NCBI GenBank assembly: GCA_023512375.1 | Contig: JAILZS010000014.1 | Coordinates: forward strand, 1-53,517 | Length of the DNA: 53,517 bases | Direction: 5' to 3' | Source: Bacillota bacterium | GTDB taxonomy: Bacteria > Bacillota > Sulfobacillia > JAJZYS01 > JAILZS01 | Part shown: in pieces, positions 43,205 through 52,158 of the stretch | Layout of the letters: every line of letters starts with the position of its first letter | Position numbering within the stretch: the first letter of the stretch is position 1 | Program-made: the position numbers and the translations under genes | Notes under the pieces: model-generated | Told to the model about the DNA's origin: nothing | The model's input: the letters and a program-made list of their open reading frames with translations, nothing else | The model's database searches: none

Positions 43205-45856
43205 GTGAGGATCTTGGCTTGGCGTTCGTTCGAAGGCCCCAACGTCCACTGCCACCGCCCCGTGCTGGAGTTCCTTCTCGACCTGGAGGCGCTCGAAGGC
43301 GTAGCCACTTGCGACGTACCGGGCGCGGCCGAGCGCCTCGTCGCCATGCTCCCGCCTTTGGCGGAGCACCACTGCGGCCTGGGCCGTCCCGGCGGCTTCG
43401 CCCAGCGCCTGAGGGAGGGAACGCTCTTCGGCCACGTGGTCGAGCATGTGGCCCTCGAACTCATCCACCGCGCCGGGGAGGAGGTGCGCTACGGCAAGAC
43501 GCGGGCCACCCGCACGGCGGGCGTGTACTCGGTGGCGGTGGAGCAGCGCACGCCGGAGGTGGCGCGGGCGGCGGCGGAGGCGGCGCTCGATCTGGTGGAG
43601 CGGATCGCACGCGGGCAGGAGGCCGATCTGGCGGCGGCGGAGGGGCGGGTGGCGCAGGCCGCCGCCGCCCATGCCCTCGGGCCCAGCACCCGGGCCCTGT
43701 GGGACGCCGCCCAGCGCCGGGGGATCCCGGTGCGGCGCCTGGGGACGGGTAGCTTCCTCGCCCTGGGGTACGGGCGGTACATGCGCCGCCTTGAGGGCTC
43801 TATCACCGACGCCACCTCGGCCGTGGCGGTGGACGCCGCCCAGGACAAGGCGCTCACCCGAGCCCTGCTCGAGACCGCGGGCCTGCCCGTGGCGCCGGGG
43901 ACGGTGGCGGCCGACGCCGAGGCGGCGGCGCAGGCGCTCGCCCGCTTGGGGCCACCCCTCGTGATCAAGCCCCGCCGCGGCCGTCAGGGCGAAGGCGTGA
44001 GCCTGGACGTGCGCACCCCGGAGGAGGCGCGGCGCGCCTTCGCCTTGGCGGCGGCAGGTGACGGGGAGGCGGTGTGCGAGCGCCAGCTCCCCGGCAGCGC
44101 CGTGCGCGTGCTGGTGGTGGGCGGTCGGGCGGTGGCGGCGGCCGTCCGACGTCCCGCCCAGGTGGTGGGCGACGGCCGGCGCACGGTGGCGGAGCTGGTG
44201 GCGGCGGAGAACGCCCGACCGGAGAGGGGGGAGGGCCACGCCCGCCCCCTCACCCGCATCCGCCTCGACTCGCCCCAGGCCCGCGCCGCCCTGGCACGCG
44301 CCGGACATGCCTCCGACAGCGTACCGGCGGCGGGCGAGAGGGTGCCCCTGTGCCTGGCCGCCAACCTCTCCACCGGCGGCACGGCGGAGGATGTGACCGA
44401 CGCCCTCCACTCGGACAACGCCCGACTGGCGGTCCGGGCGGCGCAGGCGGTGGGCCTGGACGTGGCCGGGGTGGACCTCATCCTTGCCGACCCGGGCCGC
44501 TCGTACCGCGATGCGGGGGGCGCGGTACTGGAGGTGAACGCCTCCCCGGGGCTGCGCATGCACCTCTTCCCCAGCGTCGGGCGGCCCCGCCCTGTGGCGG
44601 ACGCCATCGTCGACCACCTGTTCGGCGCCGGCGACGGGCGCATCCCCGTGGTGGCGATCACGGGCACGAACGGCAAGACCACGGTGGCGCGCCTGGTGGC
44701 GCACATGGTGGGGGAGACGGGGCGCACGGTGGGCCTGACGACCACGGACGGCATCCGCGTGGGGGCCGAGGAGATGGCGCACGGGGACGACGCCGGGCCG
44801 CGCTCGGCGCAATCCGTCCTGTCCGATCCCCGCGTGGAGGTGGCGGTGCTGGAGTGTGCACGCGGGGGCATCCGGCGGCGCGGCCTGGGCTTCGACCGCT
44901 GCCAGGTGGGGGCCGTCCTCAACGTGGCCGCCGATCACCTGGGGCAGGACGGCATCGACAGCCTGGACGAGCTCGCCCACGTCAAGGCCCTAGTGGTGGA
45001 GTGCGTCCTCCCCGAGGGGGCGGCGGTGCTCAATGCCCACGACCCGCGCGTGCGCGCCATGGCGGCGCGCACGCCGGGACGGGTAGTCCTGTTCTCCGGG
45101 CGGGAGGGCGATCCGTACGTGCGCCGCCACGTGGAACGGGGCGGAGAGGCGGTGGCCGTGGCGGGGGGACGGCTTGTCCACCTGTGGGCGGGGCGCGAGG
45201 AGGAGATCCTGCCCCTCCGACGCCTGGCCTTCGCCTTCGCGGGCGCGAGCGCGGCCATGGTGGAGAACGCCTGCGCCGCGGCCGCCATCGGTTTCGGCCT
45301 CGGCCTGGGGGGGGCTGACGTGGCCCGCGGCCTGCGCACCTTTAGCGGCGGCCCGCGCGACAACCCCGGGCGCATGAACCTGATGGCGGTGGGCGACACC
45401 CGCGTCCTCCTCGACTACGGCCACAACGCCCCCGCCATCGCTGCCGCCGCCTCCCTGGCCCGGCGACTGGCGACGGGAAGGCTCCTGGCCGTGGTGGGCG
45501 TGCCCGGGGACCGGCGCGACCGCGACATCGCTGCCGCTGGAGAGGTGGCCGCCCGCGTCTTCGACCGCGTGTGGTTCAAAGAGGACCGCGACCGCCGAGG
45601 GCGAGCGCCGGGCGAGGTGGCGGCGCTCCTGGAGGCGGGGGCGCTCAGGGCGGGGGCGCGCCGCCGCGCGATCCAGGTCTGCCTGGCCGAAGAGGCTGCC
45701 CTGGCTCGAGCCCTGGAGGCGGCGGCGCCGGGCGACCTCGTGGTGTACTTCTACGAGTCGTACGAGCCCGCCCGCGCCGCGTTGGCCGAGCTGGGGCGGG
45801 AGGCGCCCCATCGCCTGGCGACCGCGGCCACGGCGGCCCAGGGTCCAGGCGGGTAG
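43205..45856 (+). CDS. cphA: Cyanophycin synthetase
   Basis: GTG at 43205 follows GGGAGGAAGG and gives the family start VRILAWRSFEGPNVHCHRPV; a TTG 27 bases upstream is weaker. The 883-residue protein has an N-terminal domain, an ATP-grasp domain (VIKPRRGRQGEGVSLDV, then VLEVNASPGLRMHLFPSVG) and a Mur-ligase-like C-terminal domain (VVAITGTNGKTTVARLVAHM, LLDYGHNAPAIAAAA). It builds cyanophycin, alternately adding aspartate and arginine with ATP. The length matches known CphA. With cphB it supports storage of nitrogen, carbon and energy. Confidence 0.95.
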   Translation: MRILAWRSFEGPNVHCHRPVLEFLLDLEALEGVATCDVPGAAERLVAMLPPLAEHHCGLGRPGGFAQRLREGTLFGHVVEHVALELIHRAGEEVRYGKTRATRTAGVYSVAVEQRTPEVARAAAEAALDLVERIARGQEADLAAAEGRVAQAAAAHALGPSTRALWDAAQRRGIPVRRLGTGSFLALGYGRYMRRLEGSITDATSAVAVDAAQDKALTRALLETAGLPVAPGTVAADAEAAAQALARLGPPLVIKPRRGRQGEGVSLDVRTPEEARRAFALAAAGDGEAVCERQLPGSAVRVLVVGGRAVAAAVRRPAQVVGDGRRTVAELVAAENARPERGEGHARPLTRIRLDSPQARAALARAGHASDSVPAAGERVPLCLAANLSTGGTAEDVTDALHSDNARLAVRAAQAVGLDVAGVDLILADPGRSYRDAGGAVLEVNASPGLRMHLFPSVGRPRPVADAIVDHLFGAGDGRIPVVAITGTNGKTTVARLVAHMVGETGRTVGLTTTDGIRVGAEEMAHGDDAGPRSAQSVLSDPRVEVAVLECARGGIRRRGLGFDRCQVGAVLNVAADHLGQDGIDSLDELAHVKALVVECVLPEGAAVLNAHDPRVRAMAARTPGRVVLFSGREGDPYVRRHVERGGEAVAVAGGRLVHLWAGREEEILPLRRLAFAFAGASAAMVENACAAAAIGFGLGLGGADVARGLRTFSGGPRDNPGRMNLMAVGDTRVLLDYGHNAPAIAAAASLARRLATGRLLAVVGVPGDRRDRDIAAAGEVAARVFDRVWFKEDRDRRGRAPGEVAALLEAGALRAGARRRAIQVCLAEEAALARALEAAAPGDLVVYFYESYEPARAALAELGREAPHRLATAATAAQGPGG

Positions 45857-46118
45857 GCGGCTCGCCGGCGGGGGGCCTGCGCAGCCGCATGTCCCTCGTC
45901 CGCCTCGCGCTTGTCGGGCGCTGACCGTCAACGCGAGGCTCGTGGGCGATGGCGGTCCCGTTGCCCAAGAAGTGGACTCCGCCCATGCCGCCGACCGACG
46001 TGTTTGCCGGGGCAGGCGTTCGCCGCAGTGGCGATGCGGGTACCCCCATGTGAACGACGTGGAACAGGAGGTCGCAGTGCCAAGCGGCCTGGCCGTGGGT
46101 CCGTGCGCCTACGGCCGG

Positions 46119-46265
46119 GCGACTTTCGCGCGCGCGGGGGTGTCGAACGTCCGCCGGGCCGGGATGCCGCCCGCCACGATCCAGGAGCGCATCGGCCCCT
46201 CGCTGACGACGGCGCACTACGTTGGCGCGGCGCCCCGGGCCATGCAGGAGGCGGTAGAGCGGGCT
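46119..46265 (+). pseudogene. Remnant of a tyrosine recombinase C-terminus
   Basis: One plus-strand frame reads TFARAGVSNVRRAGMPPATI and then QERIGPSLTTAHYVGAAPRA followed by MQEAVERA. This matches the end of phage-type integrases: the arginine/histidine box, a PPATIQxxLGHSSLTTTxxYxH segment, and the AAPExMxEAVERL tail. The catalytic LGHS is changed to IGPS, and no N-terminal or core part is present upstream. It is therefore a dead fragment about 50 codons long. It shows that a mobile element once integrated between cphA and ispE. Confidence 0.5.
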
Positions 46266-46319
46266 ACGCTTACGCAATGGGGTCAAGAGGCGAGCCAACT
46301 GGGAGAGAGAAGTGGAGCC

Positions 46320-46777
46320 CTAACAAGCAAGAAACCGACGATGCGAATGCTGTGCCTTCTGCCGCTGTTGTCCGATCAAACGATCGGCAAAGTCATGGCA
46401 CTCCTTGCAAACAACCTTAGGATCATCTCGAGCCCATCGGGCTGGCCCATGTTCCGTGGTTTCCAAGGCGGCACAGAGATTGGCGAGCTTCACATAGTCC
46501 TTCTCGGGTAGAAGTTCAGCCGCAACGCTTCCGAACGCTATCCGGCTAGAGAGTCAAAATTTCGTGTTGACTAGTACGAAGTTGTTGTCATACTCAGGTG
46601 CGATACGCAACAAATCAAATCGCCGAGAATCTCGGCGTTATACCCAAGCTCCGCAGCTATTGCTCTGGCGGACAGACGCGCCCTTGATCTGTGGACGAGC
46701 CATGGAAGCAGTACGGACGCAACCGCCACTCCCAGCAAGGTAGATCCGATTCCATCCAGCCACCACAGCGTCCTCGC
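46320..46777 (-). pseudogene. Decayed small membrane protein
   Basis: On the minus strand a frame begins WWLDGIGSTLLGVAVASVLL and continues PWLVHRSRARLSARAIAAEL and GYNAEILGDL, a membrane helix followed by the ELxxNxxIL pattern seen in many small uncharacterised bacterial membrane proteins. The continuation is one base out of phase (RIAPEYDNNFVLVNTKF), then meets an in-frame TGA at 46556-46554, and goes on as SRIAFGSVAAELLPEKDYVK and LANLCAALETTEHGP to a TAG at 46320. One frameshift and one stop make it a pseudogene. Its lower GC content suggests foreign origin. Confidence 0.5.
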
Positions 46778-47358
46778 TTACCACCTTGAATGCCAAGGCC
46801 GGCGAATTCCGTTCGCTCCGATCGCACCGTAAATTGGGGGGAGCTTTCCCAGTAACCTGATGACGACCTGCACGTAGGGCGTGACGCCATGGCCAGTATA
46901 GCAAAAGCATAGGTGATCTGCACCTTGGGTGGTAGCATCGCAAGCTGATCGAGTGACCGATGTACAAGCGGCCCTGATCCTGATGGTGTTGACACGCGGT
47001 AGCGACCAAACGTCGCGCTCAAGTGCCCTCCGCGTTCGGCGAGCGCTGCGTCCACGCCGTGTAGGGAGCCGCTTGCCGAGCGCGTGGAAGCATGACCGAT
47101 GCGGAGATCAACGGACGAGATGGGCGACTCGCCGTGGGTCGAGGGCCATTTGTCGGGCGCCTACTTGCCAGGTGAATGACCACCGGGCGGCGAGTGCGGC
47201 ACCGTCGGCAGCTCGGCAGGCTTCGCCGCTGGGGAGGATGGGCGGCCGGGGCGGTCGGCGCCACACCAGGATGGGCGCACAGGAAGCGATGGAACGGCGT
47301 CGCGCCACCCGACCCTGCATGCCGTGGCGTGTGGGCGTGCTATCGTAGCGGGGACGGG

Positions 47359-48327
47359 ATGGCGCGGGAGGGGAACGCGGTCGACAGGCGGGAGGCGGCG
47401 TGGGCGAAGGTGAACCTCGCGCTGGAGGTGGGGCCGCGCCGGCCGGACGGTTACCATGAGGTGGTCACCTTCCTCCAGGCCCTGGACTGGGAGGAGACGG
47501 TGCGCGTGGGCCTGGGCCGGCGCCCTGCGGGCGGCGTGCGCCTGCGGGTGCGGGGCATGCCGGCGCTTCCGCGCGGGGCCGGGAACCTGGCCGTACGCGC
47601 TGTCCACATGTGGCGTCGCTATGACCCCGGCCTCGGCCCGGTGCGGGTGGAGATCGCCAAGCGCCTGCCGGCGGGGGCTGGCCTGGGCGGTGGCTCGAGC
47701 GACGGGGCCGCCGTCTTACGCGCCCTCAGCCGCCTTCGCCCCGGCAGGGCGAGCGCCCCGGGCATCGCCCGCGAGTTGGGGAGCGACGTGCCCTTTCTGC
47801 TCTCCGACCTGCCGGCGGCCCTGGCGTGGGGCCGGGGCGAGCACCTGGAGGCGGCGCCCTCGCTCCCGGCGACCTGGAGGGTGGTGGTGGCGCTCGGCCC
47901 TCGGCCCCTCTCCACCGCCGCCGTCTACCGGCGCTTCGACCGCCTGGCAGGCGCGCGCGAGCCGATCGGGGAACGCAGCCGGGCCCTGGCCGCCGCCCTG
48001 GCCGCCTTGACGGCGGAGGGGGCGCGCCGGCCGCAAAGTGCCCAGGCGCTTGCGACCGTCGCTCCCTGGCTGGAGAACGATCTGTGGCCGGCCGCGCTGT
48101 CGCTTCTGCCGGAGCTGGAGCGGGTGCGCTCCCTCCTGGCGGAGAATGTGGGCCGCGGGCGGCCGGTGGCCATGACCGGGAGCGGGAGCGCCCTGTTCGC
48201 GCTGGTGGAGGACGCCGACCGCGCCGCGCACGCCGTGGCCCGATTGCTGCGGGAGGGCGTGCGGGCGAAGGCGGCGGCCCCCCGCGGGGGCGCGGCGGAG
48301 GATGGCGAAGGGCGGGTGGCGATGTGA
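47359..48327 (+). CDS. ispE: 4-diphosphocytidyl-2-C-methyl-D-erythritol kinase
   Basis: The ATG at 47359 follows GCGGGGACGGG. The 322-residue GHMP kinase has AWAKVNLALEVGPRRPDGYH at the N-terminus, the phosphate loop LPAGAGLGGGSSDGAAV, GSDVPFLLS and the C-terminal MTGSGSALFAL. It phosphorylates CDP-methylerythritol in the MEP route to isoprenoids. It keeps its Bacillus-like position before purR, but one extra gene lies between them. The start overlaps no other gene because the scar region lies upstream. The next gene begins inside its stop. Confidence 0.93.
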   Translation: MAREGNAVDRREAAWAKVNLALEVGPRRPDGYHEVVTFLQALDWEETVRVGLGRRPAGGVRLRVRGMPALPRGAGNLAVRAVHMWRRYDPGLGPVRVEIAKRLPAGAGLGGGSSDGAAVLRALSRLRPGRASAPGIARELGSDVPFLLSDLPAALAWGRGEHLEAAPSLPATWRVVVALGPRPLSTAAVYRRFDRLAGAREPIGERSRALAAALAALTAEGARRPQSAQALATVAPWLENDLWPAALSLLPELERVRSLLAENVGRGRPVAMTGSGSALFALVEDADRAAHAVARLLREGVRAKAAAPRGGAAEDGEGRVAM

Positions 48328-49109
48328 GGCAGGACGTGTGGGCGGTGGTGCTGGCGGGGCGGCGCAACGACGGCCGGCTGGCCGTCGACTCGGGCGCCGC
48401 CACCTGGGAGGCGATGATCGACCTCGCCGGCCGCCCCATGGCGGCACGCGTTCTCGACGCCTTGGCGGCGGCGCACGGCGTGCGCGGCGGCGCCGTGGTG
48501 GGACCCGCCCCGCTGGAGGCCTACCTCCCCCCGGGGTTCGAGCGCGTCGAGCCTGTCGGGGACAGCGTGGCCAACCTGCGCGCAGGCCTCGGGCGCCGCC
48601 CGCCCTGGGCGGGGAGGACGCTCGTGGTCACCTCGGACATCCCCCTCCTCACGTCCGCCATGGTGGACGACTTCCTCGCCCGCTGCGGCGACGGCGAGCT
48701 CGACGTGTACTTCCCCGTCGTCCGCCGGGAAGTGGCGGAGGCGCGCTTCCCCGGCGTGCGGCGCACGTACGTGCGCCTGCGCGACGGCGCCTATACGGCG
48801 GGCAACCTGTTCCTCGTGCGGCCCGAGGTGCTGGTGGGGTCGGCCGACGGGGGCGACGACCTCTTGGCGCGCATGGTGCGCTGGCGCAAGGCGCCTTGGC
48901 GCATGGCCGTCGCCCTCGGCCCGGCCCTGGTGTGGGGGGCGGTGGTCGGGCGGTGGGATCTCGCGCGTGTGGAGCGCGAGGCGGCCCGCCGCCTGGGCGT
49001 CCGGGGGCGGGCGGTGGTGACCGAGCATGCGGAGGTGGGCGTGGACGTGGACAAACCCTCCGACCTCGCTCTGTGCCGGGAGGTGCTGGGACATGGCGCG
49101 CGGCCCTGA
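48324..49109 (+). CDS. MobA-like NTP transferase domain protein
   Basis: The start is GTG at 48324, overlapping the ispE stop (GTGA). The 261-residue protein has a nucleotidyltransferase N-terminus (WAVVLAGRRNDGRLAVDSG), though the usual GGxSxRMG is changed to GRRNDGRL. Later segments LVVTSDIPLLTSAMVDDFL and NLFLVRPEVLVG fit the same fold, as does DVDKPSDLALC at the end. Members transfer a nucleotide to a cofactor or sugar; the altered phosphate loop means I cannot name the substrate. It also overlaps purR by 17 bases, so all three genes are coupled. Confidence 0.7.
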   Translation: MRQDVWAVVLAGRRNDGRLAVDSGAATWEAMIDLAGRPMAARVLDALAAAHGVRGGAVVGPAPLEAYLPPGFERVEPVGDSVANLRAGLGRRPPWAGRTLVVTSDIPLLTSAMVDDFLARCGDGELDVYFPVVRREVAEARFPGVRRTYVRLRDGAYTAGNLFLVRPEVLVGSADGGDDLLARMVRWRKAPWRMAVALGPALVWGAVVGRWDLARVEREAARRLGVRGRAVVTEHAEVGVDVDKPSDLALCREVLGHGARP

Positions 49110-50019
49110 GCGGCCCGTACCCGTCCCGGGGGGCGGGGTGCGGTTGGCCAACGGCCGGGCGGAACGCCTCGCCCTTCTCACCCAGGCGCTCACCGCCTCC
49201 CCTGGGCGGGTGTTGGGGCTCGGGCGTCTGGCCGAGGCCCTGGGGGTGGCCAAGTCCACCCTGAGCGAGGACCTGGCGGCGGTCAACCGGGCCCTGCGCA
49301 CCGCCGGGCGGGGAGAGGTGCTCTCCCTCCCCGGTGCCGCCGGCGGCATCGTCTACCGCCCCGAGCCGGCGGAGGAGCGCGTGCTGGACCTGGCCCAGGC
49401 CCTGTGCCGCGACCTGAGCCGGCCGGAGCGGCGGATGGCCGGCGGCTTCCTGTTCACCACCGACGTCGTCTTCTCACCCGCGGTGGCGCGCGACGTGGGG
49501 GAGGTGTTCGCGGGCCGGTTCTGGCCCGCCCGGCCCGACGCCGTGGTGACGCTGGAGACGAAGGGCATCCCCCTCGCCCTCATGACCGCCCACGCCTTGG
49601 GGTGCTCGCTTGTGACGGTGCGGCGGCGCACGTCGGTGACCGAGGGGCCGGCGCTGGAGATCAACTACCTGTCCGGCAGCGCGCGCATCCAGACGATGAG
49701 CTTGCCGCGGCGGTCCCTGGCGGCGGGGGCGCGGGTGCTGCTGGTGGACGACTTCCTCAAGGCTGGGGGTACGGCCCGAGGCCTCATGGACCTCATGGAC
49801 GAGTTCGGGGCGGAGGTGGTGGGGCTGGCGGTCCTCATCGAGACGGCCGAACCGGCGCGCAAGCTGGTGGAGGGCCACCTCGCCCTGGTGCGGCTGGGGG
49901 AGCGGCCGGACGGCACCCCCGTGGTGGAGCCCAGCCCCACGCTCGCCGTCCGGCCCGTGCCGGCGCCGCGCCGGGCGGCTCCCGCGCCGCCGGGCGGGGA
50001 CGGGGGCGAGGGACGCTGA
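49093..50019 (+). CDS. purR: Pur operon repressor
   Basis: The ATG at 49093 lies inside the end of the preceding gene. The 308-residue protein has an N-terminal winged helix (RLAEALGVAKSTLSEDLAAV) and a phosphoribosyltransferase-like domain with the PRPP motif VLLVDDFLKAGGTARGLMDL. In Bacillus PurR binds PurBoxes and releases DNA when PRPP is high, controlling purine synthesis. Its position between ispE and glmU is the Bacillus order. yabJ and spoVG, which normally follow, are absent. The C-terminal tail is Pro/Ala-rich. Confidence 0.93.
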   Translation: MARGPERPVPVPGGGVRLANGRAERLALLTQALTASPGRVLGLGRLAEALGVAKSTLSEDLAAVNRALRTAGRGEVLSLPGAAGGIVYRPEPAEERVLDLAQALCRDLSRPERRMAGGFLFTTDVVFSPAVARDVGEVFAGRFWPARPDAVVTLETKGIPLALMTAHALGCSLVTVRRRTSVTEGPALEINYLSGSARIQTMSLPRRSLAAGARVLLVDDFLKAGGTARGLMDLMDEFGAEVVGLAVLIETAEPARKLVEGHLALVRLGERPDGTPVVEPSPTLAVRPVPAPRRAAPAPPGGDGGEGR

Positions 50020-50027
50020 GCGCCGAG

Positions 50028-51020
50028 GTGCCGGCGGCGATCGTCGTTCTGGCCGCGGGGCGGGGCACGCGCATGCGTTCGCCCTTGCCCAAGGTCCTGC
50101 ACGAGGTGGCGGGCCGACCCATGGTGGGCCACGTGGTGGCGGCCTGCCTTTCGCTCGCGGCCGAGGGGGCCCAGCTGTGGGCGGTGGTGCCGCCGGGACC
50201 GGACGGGCGTCGGGTGGCGGAGGCGGCGCATCCCGCCCGCCCCGTGGTCCAGACCGAGGCCCGGGGCACCGGCCACGCCCTCGCCAGCGCCGTGGGCGAG
50301 CTGCCGGGGTCGGGGACGGTCATCGTCCTCAACGGCGACATGCCGCTCGTCACCGAGACCCTCGTGCGCCGGCTGGCGCGGGAGGGGGCGGGGGCAGCGG
50401 CCGCCCTCGTGGCCGCGACAGTCGACCGCCCCGACGGGTTCGGGCGCGTGCTGCGCGGCCCGGGGGGCGAGTTCGCACGCGTGGTGGAGGAGGCCGACGC
50501 CACCCCCGAGGAGCTTAAAGTGCGGGAGGTGAATGCCGGCCTGTACGCCTTCGACCTGGAGGCGGTGCGCCCCGTCCTGGGCGCGCTCGGCACCGCCAAC
50601 GCACAGGGAGAGATGTACCTCACAGACGCCTTGGGGCATCTGGCGGCGGAGGGACGGCGGGTGGCGGTGGTGGAGGCGCCCGATCCGGAGGAGGTGATGG
50701 GCGTCAACACCCGCTTCCAGCTCGCCGAAGCGGCCGCTGTCCTCTTCCGCCGGCGGGCGCGCGCCTTGGGCGAGGCCGGGGTGGGCGTGGCCGACCCCGA
50801 GAGCGTGCGGGTGGAGGTGGCGTGCGAGGTGGCGCCGGGGGCGTGGCTGGGGCTCGGCGCCCACCTGTGCGGACGCACACGGGTGGCGGCAGGGGCGCGC
50901 GTCGAGGCCGCCCGCCTGCGAGGGGTGCGCGTGGCCGAGGGCGCGCGCGTGGGGGGCGGGACGTGGATCGACCCCGCCTGCCCCTCGCAGGGGGGCGGCG
51001 CCGCGGGGGCGAATGGGTGA
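50028..51020 (+). CDS. glmU: UDP-GlcNAc pyrophosphorylase (GlmU) lacking most of the acetyltransferase domain
   Basis: The family start PAAIVVLAAGRGTRMRSPLP fits GTG at 50028; a CTG at 50016 overlapping the purR stop is an alternative. The first 230 residues are a full uridylyltransferase domain: KVLHEVAGRPMVGHV, QTEARGTGHALASAV, VLNGDMPLVTE and EVNAGLYAFDLEAV. After it comes only a short part of a left-handed beta-helix, ending at residue 330 with ACPSQGGGAAGANG. Full GlmU has about 450 residues, and the missing part holds the acetyl-CoA site and its catalytic histidine. Another enzyme would have to acetylate glucosamine-1-phosphate. Confidence 0.9.
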   Translation: MPAAIVVLAAGRGTRMRSPLPKVLHEVAGRPMVGHVVAACLSLAAEGAQLWAVVPPGPDGRRVAEAAHPARPVVQTEARGTGHALASAVGELPGSGTVIVLNGDMPLVTETLVRRLAREGAGAAAALVAATVDRPDGFGRVLRGPGGEFARVVEEADATPEELKVREVNAGLYAFDLEAVRPVLGALGTANAQGEMYLTDALGHLAAEGRRVAVVEAPDPEEVMGVNTRFQLAEAAAVLFRRRARALGEAGVGVADPESVRVEVACEVAPGAWLGLGAHLCGRTRVAAGARVEAARLRGVRVAEGARVGGGTWIDPACPSQGGGAAGANG

Positions 51021-51096
51021 GGGCGACCACCGCGCGCGGGGGGCCGCAGGCAGCGCGCGCCAAGATCGAGGGCCCGTCCGGGAGGGGGTTGCGACG

Positions 51097-52077
51097 TTGC
51101 AGGAGGTGACCCGCCACCGCCCGCGCCTGGCGACGTTCCGCAGCGCGCCCTTGCGCCTGTTCGCCGGCAACGGCAATCCCGCCTTGGCGCACGCCATCGC
51201 CGCCGAGCTGGGCATCGAGGCCGGCAACATGGTCGTGGGCCGCTTCTCCAACGGCGAGGTGCGCGTGCGCATCTCGGACAACGTGCGAGGCACCGACGTG
51301 TTCGTGGTGGAGTCGATGGCCTCGCCCGTCAACGAGCACCTGGTGGAGCTCCTGGTCATCACCGACGCCCTGCGGCGGGCCAGCGCCGCCCGCATCACGG
51401 CCGTCGTGCCCCACTACCCGTACGCCCGGCAGGACCGCAAGTCGGCCGGGCGGGAGCCGATCAGCGCCAAGCTCGTGGCCAACCTGCTCACCACCGCGGG
51501 GGTGGACCGGGTCCTCACCATGGACCTGCACGCGCCCCAGATCCAGGGCTTCTTCGACATCCCCCTCGACCACCTCACCTCCATGCCGATCCTGGCCAAG
51601 TACCTGGAGAAGTACGCGGGCGAACGGCCCATGGTGGTCTCCCCCGACGCGGGCGGCGTGCACCGGGCGCGCCTTCTGGCAGAGCGGCTGGGCATCCCGG
51701 TGGGGTTCGTGGACAAGCGCCGCCCCGAGCCCAACGTAGCCGAGGTGGTGCACGTGGTGGGCAAGGTGGAGGGGCGGACGGCCATCCTGGTGGACGACAT
51801 GATCGACACCGGTGGCACCACGGCGGCCGCCGCCCGCGCCCTCCTGGACTTCGGCGCCCGCCGGGTGGTGGCCGCGGCCACGCACGCCGTCCTGTCGGGG
51901 CCGGCGATCGAGCGCCTGCGCGAGGCGCCGTTGGAGGAGATCGTCCTCACCGACACCTTGCCCCTTCCGGCCGGGGCGGACGGCCGCTACCGGGTCCTGT
52001 CGGTGGCGCCCCTCCTCGCCGACGCCATCGTGCGCATCCACGAGGACCGCTCCATCACCCAGTTGTTCGAGACCTGA
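51097..52077 (+). CDS. prs: Ribose-phosphate pyrophosphokinase
   Basis: The likely start is TTG at 51097 behind GGGAGGGGG; the frame is open further upstream. The 326-residue product contains LRLFAGNGNPALAHAIAAEL, RFSNGEVRVRISDNVRGTDV, VPHYPYARQDRKSAGREPIS, VVSPDAGGVHRARLLAERLG and the PRPP loop ILVDDMIDTGGTTAAAARAL. It makes PRPP from ribose-5-phosphate and ATP for purine, pyrimidine, histidine and tryptophan synthesis. The gene follows glmU by 76 bases, as in Bacillus. Confidence 0.95.
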   Translation: MQEVTRHRPRLATFRSAPLRLFAGNGNPALAHAIAAELGIEAGNMVVGRFSNGEVRVRISDNVRGTDVFVVESMASPVNEHLVELLVITDALRRASAARITAVVPHYPYARQDRKSAGREPISAKLVANLLTTAGVDRVLTMDLHAPQIQGFFDIPLDHLTSMPILAKYLEKYAGERPMVVSPDAGGVHRARLLAERLGIPVGFVDKRRPEPNVAEVVHVVGKVEGRTAILVDDMIDTGGTTAAAARALLDFGARRVVAAATHAVLSGPAIERLREAPLEEIVLTDTLPLPAGADGRYRVLSVAPLLADAIVRIHEDRSITQLFET

Positions 52078-52158
52078 GCCGGCGCTGTGGCATCCTCGGA
52101 GGGGAGAGCGCCGACCGGGCGAGGCGGCCGGCCGGCGACGGGAGGAGGAGGGGACGCC

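Larger units (their letters stand above)
45857..47358. other. 1.5-kb scar between cphA and ispE with recombinase and membrane-gene remnants
   Basis: No intact gene is present. A tyrosine recombinase fragment (46119-46265, plus) and a broken small membrane protein (46320-46777, minus) are described separately. From about 46300 to 46950 the sequence is visibly less GC-rich than the flanks. A small palindrome, CGCCGAG/CTCGGCG (46621-46637), lies inside the membrane pseudogene. The remainder from 46800 to 47358 shows nothing I recognise apart from the start region of ispE. Confidence 0.6.

Noticed and set aside
46621-46637. CGCCGAG/CTCGGCG palindrome as a terminator or attachment site
   Set aside because: It lies inside the decayed membrane gene, has no T-run and has no second copy; there is no support for a function.
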